From positions 1 to 6,398 of the forward strand of contig CANGMO010000135.1 of assembly GCA_947454295.1 (NCBI GenBank): 6,398 bases of DNA. Reading direction: 5' to 3'. The notes beneath the pieces are model-generated. The model made no database searches, was not told the DNA's origin, and saw nothing but the letters and a program-made list of their open reading frames with translations. The first letter of the stretch is position 1; each line of letters begins with the position of its first letter. The stretch comes from Verrucomicrobiota bacterium (GTDB lineage Bacteria > Verrucomicrobiota > Verrucomicrobiia > Limisphaerales > UBA9464). The position numbers and the translations under genes were made by a program. Shown here one piece after another: positions 1-6,104 of the stretch.

Positions 1-1990
1 ATTGCAGGCTGCCGCCACTAGACAGCGTCAGGCCATAACTCCCCAGCCCTCCGCCGAAGATGGCGCCCGTTGAGAAGCTAACCTGGCTGATCGCCGAGGT
101 ATTCGTCCGACGAATCCATCCTTCGACCGTCAGGTCTCCCAACTGAAGTGCGGGCGCCAGGCCCAGCTGGATTGAGGAATCCACGCCATCGAGCACCAGT
201 CCCTGCCTGACGATTCCCGGGGCAAACCCCGCATGACCGGACACCAGACCGCTGGACCTGCCAAAATCGTCGGCAGCTCCGCCGTTCAGCCGCCACCAAG
301 CAACGGCGCCAGCAGGCACGGGAACCGCGGTGGAAGCAATGGACACAACCTGATCGACTGGGATTGCGATTCTTCCGAGGGTTTTCTCAACGAACTGGGC
401 CTCGAAATGATTGGTGACAAAGCCACCCTTTGACCGCCCCGCCTGCGTCTCGACCGATAGCGACACCACCCCTCCGGGCGCCAACTCCGGAAGCTCCACC
501 TTGACCGTGCTTCCATCGACCGTGGGAGTTCCAGAGGATGCGGCCGCAGCTAGAATTCCCGAGTCCGAAGGGAATCGCGCGCTCACCAGGACATTTGTCC
601 ACAACGTCGCACCCGTGTTCGTCAGGGAAGCGCCAAACGACCAGGGAGTGCCGCCAATCAGCGTTGACGGAACCGGCAGAACGCCAAAGCCAGCTTCGAG
701 CGGCACTTTTCCAGCGGTGCCAGCTGCCGCAATGGATTGCATCTCCGAAGCACTCAGCGCGCGACCATACGCCGTCAGCTCGTCGATCGCCCCCAGGAAG
801 CCATAGGCAGCCCCGAAGTAGGGAGTGCCAAGCCCACCGATTGCGTAGGGACCGGATAGCCGGAAATTTACGGTGCACGGCACTCTGTCGGTCAGGAGTC
901 CGTCCGCATAAAATTCAAGGATTCCTCCGCGGCGCACGACCCCCACGTGATGCCATGCCCTGTCGGCCAGATGGGTGGTGGAGTAAAAGGAAACCACTCC
1001 AATATGGCTGAGGTAAAGGCGCCCCTCATGTGTCAGCCCGAACGTGAATCCCAAATCAGAGCCCCCGAAGAATTCCCCGGCTTCAAAATCGGTTCCCGCA
1101 AGGCTGGTGCTGGTGCGTTGAATCCAGCACTCCACGCTGAACTCCTGCGAGGGCACCGAAAAAGTGGTTGGCAGAACCATCGCCGACAAACCGCCCTGGA
1201 AGACAAATCCATTCCCCAAAAAGCCGGGTCCAGTCGTCGCCCCGGAGCGGAAGGAACCGGAATCACGGGTAATTTCATTGGTCGTAGAGCTTCCTCGCCA
1301 CCACCCGAGCGCACCTGATGGAATGGGTACCGGGGTCGGTATCGGCTGCGCACTCAACCGAACATTGTCGATGAAGAGCCGTCCTGCGGAAGCGGTAACA
1401 TTGCCAATGGAAACCCCGAATGGCTTCCCCGCATACGGCGACTCCGCGGGAACGGTAAAGCTGCGCACGACGTGCAGGAAACTCCCGGTTGTCGCCACGC
1501 TGGTTGACGTGGCAATGACCCCACCTTCGGCAACCAAAGAAATTGCGTACGACTGCGCGCCGGTGCCGATGGATCCCGCGATATCCGCTTCAATTTGGTA
1601 TATCGTTCCCCCGCGAAGCGCCGGAGTCGGAATCTGCGAAAGGGTGCCGAGTGGCTCGACGTAGGCGGTATTCCTTCCTTCGGGGGCTGGAAACTGGCCG
1701 CCCAGGGCGATCGTCCCGCACTGCCCCGCAGTCATCCAGCCGGCGACTGGCTCGGGCAGCTGGACCGCCAGCGAGTTGAGCGGAGCGTTCGTAGGCTGCG
1801 TGTACGCACCAACGATCAGCTTCCCATCGCCGGTGAAATGGACGGGATCCTGCAACGGATTGACGATGGCTATCGATTCAAAGCCTGAATTCGTCAGCGG
1901 GATTGATTCCGCACCCAATTGGATCGCCCCAAACAATACAAGCAGTCCGAGCCAGACGGGGCGAACACCAGTATGTGGATAAGTCCTCAT
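1..1990 (-). CDS. Secreted protein with two LamG-like domains (3' end beyond window)
   Basis: This uninterrupted minus-strand frame runs from ATG at 1990-1988 off the left edge, giving 663 codons without a stop. Residues 1-28 look like a Sec signal peptide: basic n-region, hydrophobic core WLGLLVLFGAIQLG, then AE. Residues about 30-215 form a beta-rich module starting 'NSGFE' and ending 'FIDNVRL', resembling galactose-binding-like jelly rolls. LamG-1 (about 226-428) starts with WW at 230-231 and has 'AWHHVGVVRRG', 'FYADG' and 'IDELTAYGRAL' (402-412). A CARDB/DUF11-like beta module with 'LTNTG' spans about 431-555. LamG-2 starts with WW at 565-566 and is cut by the window. The likely role is extracellular or cell-surface ligand binding; no catalytic domain is visible. 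There is no clear Shine-Dalgarno before 1990. An in-frame ATG at 2044-2042 abuts AGAGGAG but would add 18 residues before the signal peptide. It looks less GC-biased at third positions than the operon. Confidence 0.85.
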   Translation of the reverse strand, partial: MRTYPHTGVRPVWLGLLVLFGAIQLGAESIPLTNSGFESIAIVNPLQDPVHFTGDGKLIVGAYTQPTNAPLNSLAVQLPEPVAGWMTAGQCGTIALGGQFPAPEGRNTAYVEPLGTLSQIPTPALRGGTIYQIEADIAGSIGTGAQSYAISLVAEGGVIATSTSVATTGSFLHVVRSFTVPAESPYAGKPFGVSIGNVTASAGRLFIDNVRLSAQPIPTPVPIPSGALGWWRGSSTTNEITRDSGSFRSGATTGPGFLGNGFVFQGGLSAMVLPTTFSVPSQEFSVECWIQRTSTSLAGTDFEAGEFFGGSDLGFTFGLTHEGRLYLSHIGVVSFYSTTHLADRAWHHVGVVRRGGILEFYADGLLTDRVPCTVNFRLSGPYAIGGLGTPYFGAAYGFLGAIDELTAYGRALSASEMQSIAAAGTAGKVPLEAGFGVLPVPSTLIGGTPWSFGASLTNTGATLWTNVLVSARFPSDSGILAAAASSGTPTVDGSTVKVELPELAPGGVVSLSVETQAGRSKGGFVTNHFEAQFVEKTLGRIAIPVDQVVSIASTAVPVPAGAVAWWRLNGGAADDFGRSSGLVSGHAGFAPGIVRQGLVLDGVDSSIQLGLAPALQLGDLTVEGWIRRTNTSAISQVSFSTGAIFGGGLGSYGLTLSSGGSLQ

Positions 1991-2017
1991 GCAATTCTGC
2001 TTCGCTGGGGTGGTTGC

Positions 2018-2041
2018 GATGGATGCTGAAACGAATCCATC
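2018..2041. repeat. Inverted repeat upstream of LamG gene
   Basis: GATGGAT (2018-2024) and ATCCATC (2035-2041) are perfect 7-base reverse complements separated by 10 bases. On the minus strand the repeat lies 28-51 bases upstream of the chosen LamG start, where it could be an operator or a 5' UTR hairpin. It could also be chance, since ATCCATCCATC is internally repetitive. If the longer LamG start at 2044 were used, it would be coding. Confidence 0.4.
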
Positions 2042-2317
2042 CATCTCCTCTTTGCGGTTGAATGCTGACACCTCCGGCACGCGATGTCGAGCTGCGGAGT
2101 CGGGCATGAGATTGACCCGCGGCACACGGCGGATCGCCCCGTACCCGTTCCCACCGCAAAACCGAACGGCACAACCCAACGCACAACCGCTGAGTGCAGG
2201 AACGCTCGCTGACGACGGAAGTCCCGAATCCAATCCAAAACGGGTCATCCTTGGGGCGAAAACGGTAGACCTCGCGCCTTCTTTTCGATCCGGTTCCCGG
2301 GCCCCAACGCGCCAGTC

Positions 2318-2342
2318 CCGTCGAAATCGCCGGATTCGACGG
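2318..2342. repeat. Inverted repeat / hairpin in rfbF leader
   Basis: CCGTCGAA (2318-2325) and TTCGACGG (2335-2342) are perfect 8-base reverse complements around the 9-base loop ATCGCCGGA. A bulged register, in which ATC pairs with GAT, would shorten the loop to GCCG. It is not followed by a T-run, so it is not a canonical intrinsic terminator. It could be an operator or a leader RNA hairpin; its function is inferred only from position. Confidence 0.5.
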
Positions 2343-2371
2343 CCGCCGCCGCCGAGGTTTTCGCTGGAGTC

Positions 2372-2387
2372 AGACGCCCCTGCGTCT
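2372..2387. repeat. Short hairpin just upstream of rfbF
   Basis: AGACGC (2372-2377) and GCGTCT (2382-2387) are perfect 6-base reverse complements with the 4-base loop CCCT, ending 30 bases before the rfbF ATG. There is no T-run after it. It could be a leader structure affecting translation of rfbF, which lacks a clear Shine-Dalgarno, or a protein-binding palindrome, or chance in GC-rich DNA. Confidence 0.45.
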
Positions 2388-2417
2388 AGCGTTGGCCGGA
2401 AGTCACTCAATTTGGCC

Positions 2418-3194
2418 ATGAAAGTCGTCATCCTCTGTGGAGGACTGGGAACTCGCCTCCGCGAGGAGACCGAATACCGCCCCAAACCGATGGTCCCTGT
2501 CGGCGGACGTCCCATCCTTTGGCACATCATGAAGCTCTACGCCTCCCAGGGGCACAAAGACTTCATCCTGTGCCTCGGCTACAAGGGCGAGGTCATACGC
2601 GACTACTTCCGCAACTACCTCTGGAACACCAGCGACGTCACGCTGAAGCTGGGGCGGAATCCCCAGATCCGGTATCACTCCAATCACGATGAGGAGGACT
2701 GGACCGTCACGCTGCTGGAAACCGGTGCCGAAACCCAGACCGGCGGACGCCTCCGCCGCGCCTTGCCGTTCGTAGAGGACTCCGACTTCCTCTTCACCTA
2801 CGGCGATGGGGTGACCGACAGCGACATCAACGGCTCCATCGCCTTCCACCGCAGCCATGGAGCCGTCGCCACGGTCACCGCCGTCCGCCCCTCGGGACGT
2901 TTCGGGGAATTGGCCATGGACGGGCAGACCATTACAGCGTTCCGCGAAAAGCCGGAGCGCGAGGCGGGCTACATCAGCGGTGGCTTCATGGTCCTGAATC
3001 GCCGGATCGAGTCCTACCTCGACCCCTCGGACGCCTGCGTTTTCGAAAAAGGCCCCATGGAACGCCTGGCTGCCGATGGACAGCTGAAGGCGTGGTGTCA
3101 CGACGGCTTCTGGCAATGCATGGATACCTATCGCGAGCAGCAGTTGCTCGATCGGGAATGGAATTCCGGCAAGGCCCCGTGGAGGAAATGGTGA
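2418..3194 (+). CDS. rfbF: Glucose-1-phosphate cytidylyltransferase
   Basis: The 258-residue product catalyses CTP + alpha-D-glucose 1-phosphate to CDP-glucose + diphosphate, the committed step to CDP-deoxy sugars, in the cytoplasm. The N-terminus is the nucleotidyltransferase signature MKVVILCGGLGTRL, with RPKPM at 21-25 supplying the lysine of the phosphate-binding loop. YGDGV at 128-132 carries the metal-binding Asp130. 'YISGGFMV' is the sugar-binding loop, and 'DGFWQCMDTYRE' near the end carries the second metal Asp at 236. Length matches RfbF/DdhA enzymes (about 257 residues). I chose ATG 2418 because the family begins exactly there; the frame is open upstream to 1989 but that extension has no family similarity. 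No good Shine-Dalgarno is visible. It is the first gene of the operon and overlaps rfbG by 4 bases. Confidence 0.95.
   Translation: MKVVILCGGLGTRLREETEYRPKPMVPVGGRPILWHIMKLYASQGHKDFILCLGYKGEVIRDYFRNYLWNTSDVTLKLGRNPQIRYHSNHDEEDWTVTLLETGAETQTGGRLRRALPFVEDSDFLFTYGDGVTDSDINGSIAFHRSHGAVATVTAVRPSGRFGELAMDGQTITAFREKPEREAGYISGGFMVLNRRIESYLDPSDACVFEKGPMERLAADGQLKAWCHDGFWQCMDTYREQQLLDREWNSGKAPWRKW
3181..3185 (+). promoter_or_regulatory. Strong Shine-Dalgarno deciding the rfbG start
   Basis: GGAGG lies inside the last codons of rfbF. It is 2 bases from ATG 3188 but 5 bases from GTG 3191, which is a normal spacing. This favours GTG 3191 as the rfbG start, giving a GTGA overlap with the rfbF stop and likely translational coupling. 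It is the only strong ribosome binding site seen in the operon. Confidence 0.65.
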
Positions 3195-4318
3195 ACGGTC
3201 CGCTCCCATTCGGCGGCGTGTTTTCCGGAGCCCGGGTCCTGATCACCGGGCACACCGGATTCAAGGGAGCCTGGCTGACCGAATGGTTGCTGCAGCTCGG
3301 CGCAACGGTTGGCGGATACTCCATCGACGCGCCGGCGTCCCCCGCCCTGTCCGCTGTTCTGGACTGGTCCGGCCGAATCCAGCACTGGACCGGCGACATC
3401 GGCGATCGCGCGGCACTCCGGCAGGCGTTCGACGCCTTTCAACCGCAATTCGTTTTTCACCTCGCCGCGCAGCCATTGGTACGCGCGTCCTATGCGGATC
3501 CGGTTGGTACCTTCCGCACCAATGTGCTTGGGACACTTGAGGTGCTCGATGCCGCTCGGACGCTCGGTAATCCCTGCACCACGGTCGGCATCACCACCGA
3601 CAAGTGCTACGAGAACCGCGAATGGCTGCACGGGTATCGCGAATGTGATCCGCTCGGCGGACACGATCCCTACAGCGCCAGCAAGGCCGCGGCCGAGATC
3701 GCCATCGCCTCGTTCCGCAGTTCATTCCTGTCCGGATCGAAGCACCGTCTCGCGAGCGCCCGCGCGGGAAACGTCATCGGCGGCGGTGACTGGGCCGCGG
3801 ATCGCATCGTCCCGGACGCGATGCGCGCACGATCGGCGGGACGCGCCATCGAAGTGCGCAATCCTGGTGCCATCCGCCCGTGGCAGCATGTGCTGGAACC
3901 GTTGAGCGGCTACCTGTGGCTCGCCGCGCGGCTGCATTGCGCCACGCCGGAGAATGCCGTCCCGCTTGCCGGCGCCTTTAATTTTGGACCGGCGGTCGAG
4001 TCCCAGCGTCCGGTGCGCGACCTCGTCGAGGAGATCGCCAACTTCTGGCCGGGAACCTGGCGCGACGCGTCCGACCCCACCGCGCCGCACGAAGCCGGCC
4101 GGCTCCAGCTCGCCATCGACAAGGCCCACGCCCTGCTCGGCTGGAAACCGGTCTGGAACTTCTCCACGACGGTGGCGGCCACCGTGAATTGGTATCGCGC
4201 GGCACACGAAACTCCCCAGCCAGAACGCCTGCGTGACCTGACTCGCGGGCAAATTGAATCCTACGTCTCCGACGCCCGCGCCGCCGGACTGGCCTGGGCC
4301 CGGGGTGTTGCTCCATGA
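3191..4318 (+). CDS. rfbG: CDP-glucose 4,6-dehydratase
   Basis: An extended short-chain dehydrogenase/reductase of 375 residues that converts CDP-glucose to CDP-4-keto-6-deoxyglucose using bound NAD. The Rossmann motif GHTGFKG is at 20-26, 'FHLAAQPLVR' follows the fourth strand, TTDK is at 135-138, and the catalytic YSASK has Tyr161 and Lys165. GNVIGGGDW (193-201) and RPWQHVLEP (229-237) are typical of RfbG/DdhB. TTDK, where dTDP-glucose dehydratases (RmlB) have TTDE, together with the rfbF neighbour, supports the CDP assignment. Length is close to the family's roughly 360. The start is GTG 3191, based on GGAGG spacing; ATG 3188 would add one residue, and the frame is open further upstream inside rfbF. 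The 3' end overlaps the methyltransferase start as ATGA. Confidence 0.94.
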   Translation: MNGPLPFGGVFSGARVLITGHTGFKGAWLTEWLLQLGATVGGYSIDAPASPALSAVLDWSGRIQHWTGDIGDRAALRQAFDAFQPQFVFHLAAQPLVRASYADPVGTFRTNVLGTLEVLDAARTLGNPCTTVGITTDKCYENREWLHGYRECDPLGGHDPYSASKAAAEIAIASFRSSFLSGSKHRLASARAGNVIGGGDWAADRIVPDAMRARSAGRAIEVRNPGAIRPWQHVLEPLSGYLWLAARLHCATPENAVPLAGAFNFGPAVESQRPVRDLVEEIANFWPGTWRDASDPTAPHEAGRLQLAIDKAHALLGWKPVWNFSTTVAATVNWYRAAHETPQPERLRDLTRGQIESYVSDARAAGLAWARGVAP

Positions 4319-5541
4319 CCTCCTTTTGCTGCCGTTCCTGCGGGGGAAGCCGCGGGCGTTTGATTCTCGATCTGGGCCAGCAGCCGCTGGCCAATCGACT
4401 GCTCAACGCGGACGAACTCGCCGCGCCGGAGCCCCGGTTCCCGCTGCGTCTCGCGGTGTGCGAGGGGTGCTGGATGATGCAGATCGTCGATCTCGTCCCG
4501 CCCGCCGACCTGTTCAGCGACTATCTCTACTTCTCGTCGTTCAGTGACGCGCTGCTGCGCCATTCGGCCGAGGCGGTGGCCAGCCACATCCGCGAATTCG
4601 GCCTCGGCCCCCAGCACCAGGTCATCGAGATCGCCAGCAACGACGGCTATCTGCTGAAGAACTTCGTCGCCGCGGGCATTCCCTGCCTCGGCATCGAACC
4701 GGCCGCCAACATCGCCAAGATCGCCACCGAACGCGGCATTCCCACCCTCTGCCGGTTTTTCGGACGCGAACTCGCCACCGAACTGGCCAACGGGGGACAG
4801 CAGGCGGATCTCATCCTCGCCAACAACGTCTTCGCCCACGTCCCCGACACCCACGGCTTCGTCGCCGGATTGTCGACCCTGCTCCGGTCCGGCGGCCGGG
4901 CGGTCATCGAATTCCCCTACGGATGCGACATGGTGGAGCACGTCGAGTTCGACACGATCTACCACGAGCACGTGTTCTACTTCACGCTGACCGCACTCGT
5001 GCCGTTGATGGCGCGTCACGGGCTGGAAGTCTTCGACGTGCGGCGCCTGTCGATTCACGGCGGCTCACTCCGTCTGTTCGTGGCCCATGCGGGAACCCAC
5101 TCGGTGAAGCCGTCCGTTTCCCTGCTGCTGGATGAGGAGGCGACCAAGGGGGTTCACACTGCGGCGTATTACGACGATTTCGCGCGCCGGGTGCTGGGGA
5201 TCCGCGCCGACCTCATTGCGTTGCTCGACCGGCTGCAGGCCGAGGGCCGCTCGATCGCTGCGTACGGCGCCTCCGCCAAGGGCAGCACATTGCTGAATTT
5301 CTACGGGCTCGATTCGAAGCGCATCGCGTTCGTGGTCGATCGCAGCACCGCCAAGCAGGGACGCTTCACCCCCGGCACGCATCTGCCGATCGCGGCCCCG
5401 GAGGAACTGGTGCGACGGTGTCCCGACTACGCGGTGCTGCTGACCTGGAATTTCGCCGAGGAAATCCTCGCGCAGCAGCAGGCCTATCGCGCCGCCGGGG
5501 GCCGTTTCATCGTACCGGTGCCCGCGGTGCGGGTGATCTGA
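4315..5541 (+). CDS. NDP-sugar C-methyltransferase (TylC3/NovU/TcaB9 family)
   Basis: The 408-residue SAM-dependent enzyme should methylate a ring carbon next to the keto group of the 4-keto-6-deoxy sugar made by RfbG, most likely C3. It has the family's three parts. An N-terminal zinc-binding domain has Cys6/Cys9 and Cys49/Cys52. The SAM-binding Rossmann core has 'VIEIASNDGYLL' at 103-114. The C-terminal domain has YGASAKG at 317-323. YHEH at 216-219 matches the Y-H-E-H motif in which the last His is the proposed base in TcaB9. 'FPYGCDMVEH' and 'DTIYHEHVFYF' are strongly family-like. The start ATG 4315 overlaps the rfbG stop by 4 bases, with a weak GGGGTG upstream. The family acts on dTDP and CDP sugars; here the neighbours imply CDP. 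The methylated carbon (C3 or C5) is inferred, not shown. Confidence 0.92.
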   Translation: MTSFCCRSCGGSRGRLILDLGQQPLANRLLNADELAAPEPRFPLRLAVCEGCWMMQIVDLVPPADLFSDYLYFSSFSDALLRHSAEAVASHIREFGLGPQHQVIEIASNDGYLLKNFVAAGIPCLGIEPAANIAKIATERGIPTLCRFFGRELATELANGGQQADLILANNVFAHVPDTHGFVAGLSTLLRSGGRAVIEFPYGCDMVEHVEFDTIYHEHVFYFTLTALVPLMARHGLEVFDVRRLSIHGGSLRLFVAHAGTHSVKPSVSLLLDEEATKGVHTAAYYDDFARRVLGIRADLIALLDRLQAEGRSIAAYGASAKGSTLLNFYGLDSKRIAFVVDRSTAKQGRFTPGTHLPIAAPEELVRRCPDYAVLLTWNFAEEILAQQQAYRAAGGRFIVPVPAVRVI

Positions 5542-5554
5542 ACCACCGTCGCCC

Positions 5555-6091
5555 ATGGAATTTCACCCCACATCCCACGAGGGCGTCTGGCGGATTGAGC
5601 CGGAGCGCCGCACGGATGAGCGGGGGTTCTTCGCCCGGACCTGGTGCGAAACGGAATTCACCGCGCACGGACTTCACACCCGCTGGCCGCAGGGAAATGT
5701 CACCCGCACGCTGCGCGCGGGAATGATTCGCGGCCTTCACTGGCAGGCGTCCCCGCGACCGGAGGTGAAGCTGGTTCGCTGCTCCAAGGGGCGGGTCTGG
5801 GACGTCGTGGTCGACGTGCGCCGCGACTCCGCCCGCTTCGGAACGTGGGAAGCCTTCGAACTTTCGGCCGACACCGGCCGCCAGCTCTACATCCCGGCGG
5901 GATTCGCCCACGGCTTCCAGTGCCTCGAGGACGACTCCGAGGTGACGTATCTCATGGGCGACTCCTACGTCCCGGAACTGGCCCGAGGTCTTCGGTGGAA
6001 TGATCCGAAGGTCGCGATCGCATGGCCCCTGGGATCGCCCGTGCTTTCGGAACGGGATCGCTCCCTCCCCGGGCTCGACGCGTGCGTGTAG
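5555..6091 (+). CDS. RmlC-like NDP-4-keto-6-deoxyhexose 3,5-epimerase
   Basis: A 178-residue cupin of the dTDP-4-dehydrorhamnose 3,5-epimerase family (usual length about 180). DERGFFART at 21-29, RGLHWQ at 59-64 with the expected base His62, Lys72, 'GRVWDVVVDVR' at 79-89, IPAGFAHGF at 113-121 and Tyr132, the usual acid, are all present. 'GLRWNDP' near the end is also typical. The fold and catalytic set are intact, so it should be active. In this operon it more plausibly epimerises the CDP-4-keto-6-deoxy sugar, before or after C-methylation, than the dTDP sugar of rhamnose synthesis: no rmlA, rmlB or rmlD is present. Whether it acts on C3, C5 or both cannot be told. It starts 13 bases after the methyltransferase stop and has no obvious Shine-Dalgarno. 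rfbC/rmlC is the nearest symbol, but the substrate differs, so none is given. Confidence 0.9.
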   Translation: MEFHPTSHEGVWRIEPERRTDERGFFARTWCETEFTAHGLHTRWPQGNVTRTLRAGMIRGLHWQASPRPEVKLVRCSKGRVWDVVVDVRRDSARFGTWEAFELSADTGRQLYIPAGFAHGFQCLEDDSEVTYLMGDSYVPELARGLRWNDPKVAIAWPLGSPVLSERDRSLPGLDACV

Positions 6092-6104
6092 AAACGGGAC
6101 GACC

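Larger units (their letters stand above)
1991..2417. other. Divergent intergenic region, no gene
   Basis: These 427 bases separate the start of the minus-strand LamG gene from the start of rfbF and must carry both promoters. I could not place a convincing -35/-10 pair on either strand. The region holds three short perfect inverted repeats (listed separately), a GCC-triplet run near 2342-2355, and an 8-base direct repeat GCACAACC at 2169-2176 and 2181-2188. A plus-strand frame stays open from 1989 into rfbF, but its translation is Arg/Pro/Ser-rich and unlike any domain I know, so I treat it as noncoding. Confidence 0.7.

Noticed and set aside
411..1011. Overlapping plus-strand open frames within the LamG gene
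   Set aside because: The minus-strand frame is open across the whole stretch and encodes recognisable LamG domains; the plus-strand translations show no domain.
2260..2271. CGGTAG resembling part of an ops/JUMPstart element
   Set aside because: Only a six-base match without the rest of the ops consensus; expected by chance.
2342..2355. GCC-triplet run as a microsatellite or CRISPR-like repeat
   Set aside because: Only about four units in GC-rich sequence; no spacer structure and no wider repetition.
2372..2387. Hairpin read as an intrinsic terminator or attenuator
   Set aside because: The stem is only 6 base pairs and is followed by AGCG rather than a T-run.
1989..2417. In-frame upstream extension of rfbF from ATG 1989, giving a 401-residue protein
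   Set aside because: The extra 143 residues are Arg/Pro/Ser-rich with no domain resemblance, and the enzyme family starts exactly at MKVVILCGG (2418). The open frame is explained by high GC.
3092..3187. Longer rfbG start inside rfbF
   Set aside because: It would overlap rfbF by about 100 bases and add residues not seen in the family; the GGAGG at 3181 supports the later start.
2403..3209. 268-codon open frame on the minus strand opposite rfbF
   Set aside because: It lies antisense to a clearly recognised enzyme, has Val/Gly/Asp-rich composition typical of a GC-rich shadow frame, and has no motif.
4261..5058. 265-codon open frame on the minus strand opposite the methyltransferase
   Set aside because: It is antisense to a gene with intact family motifs; the composition looks like a reverse-frame artefact.
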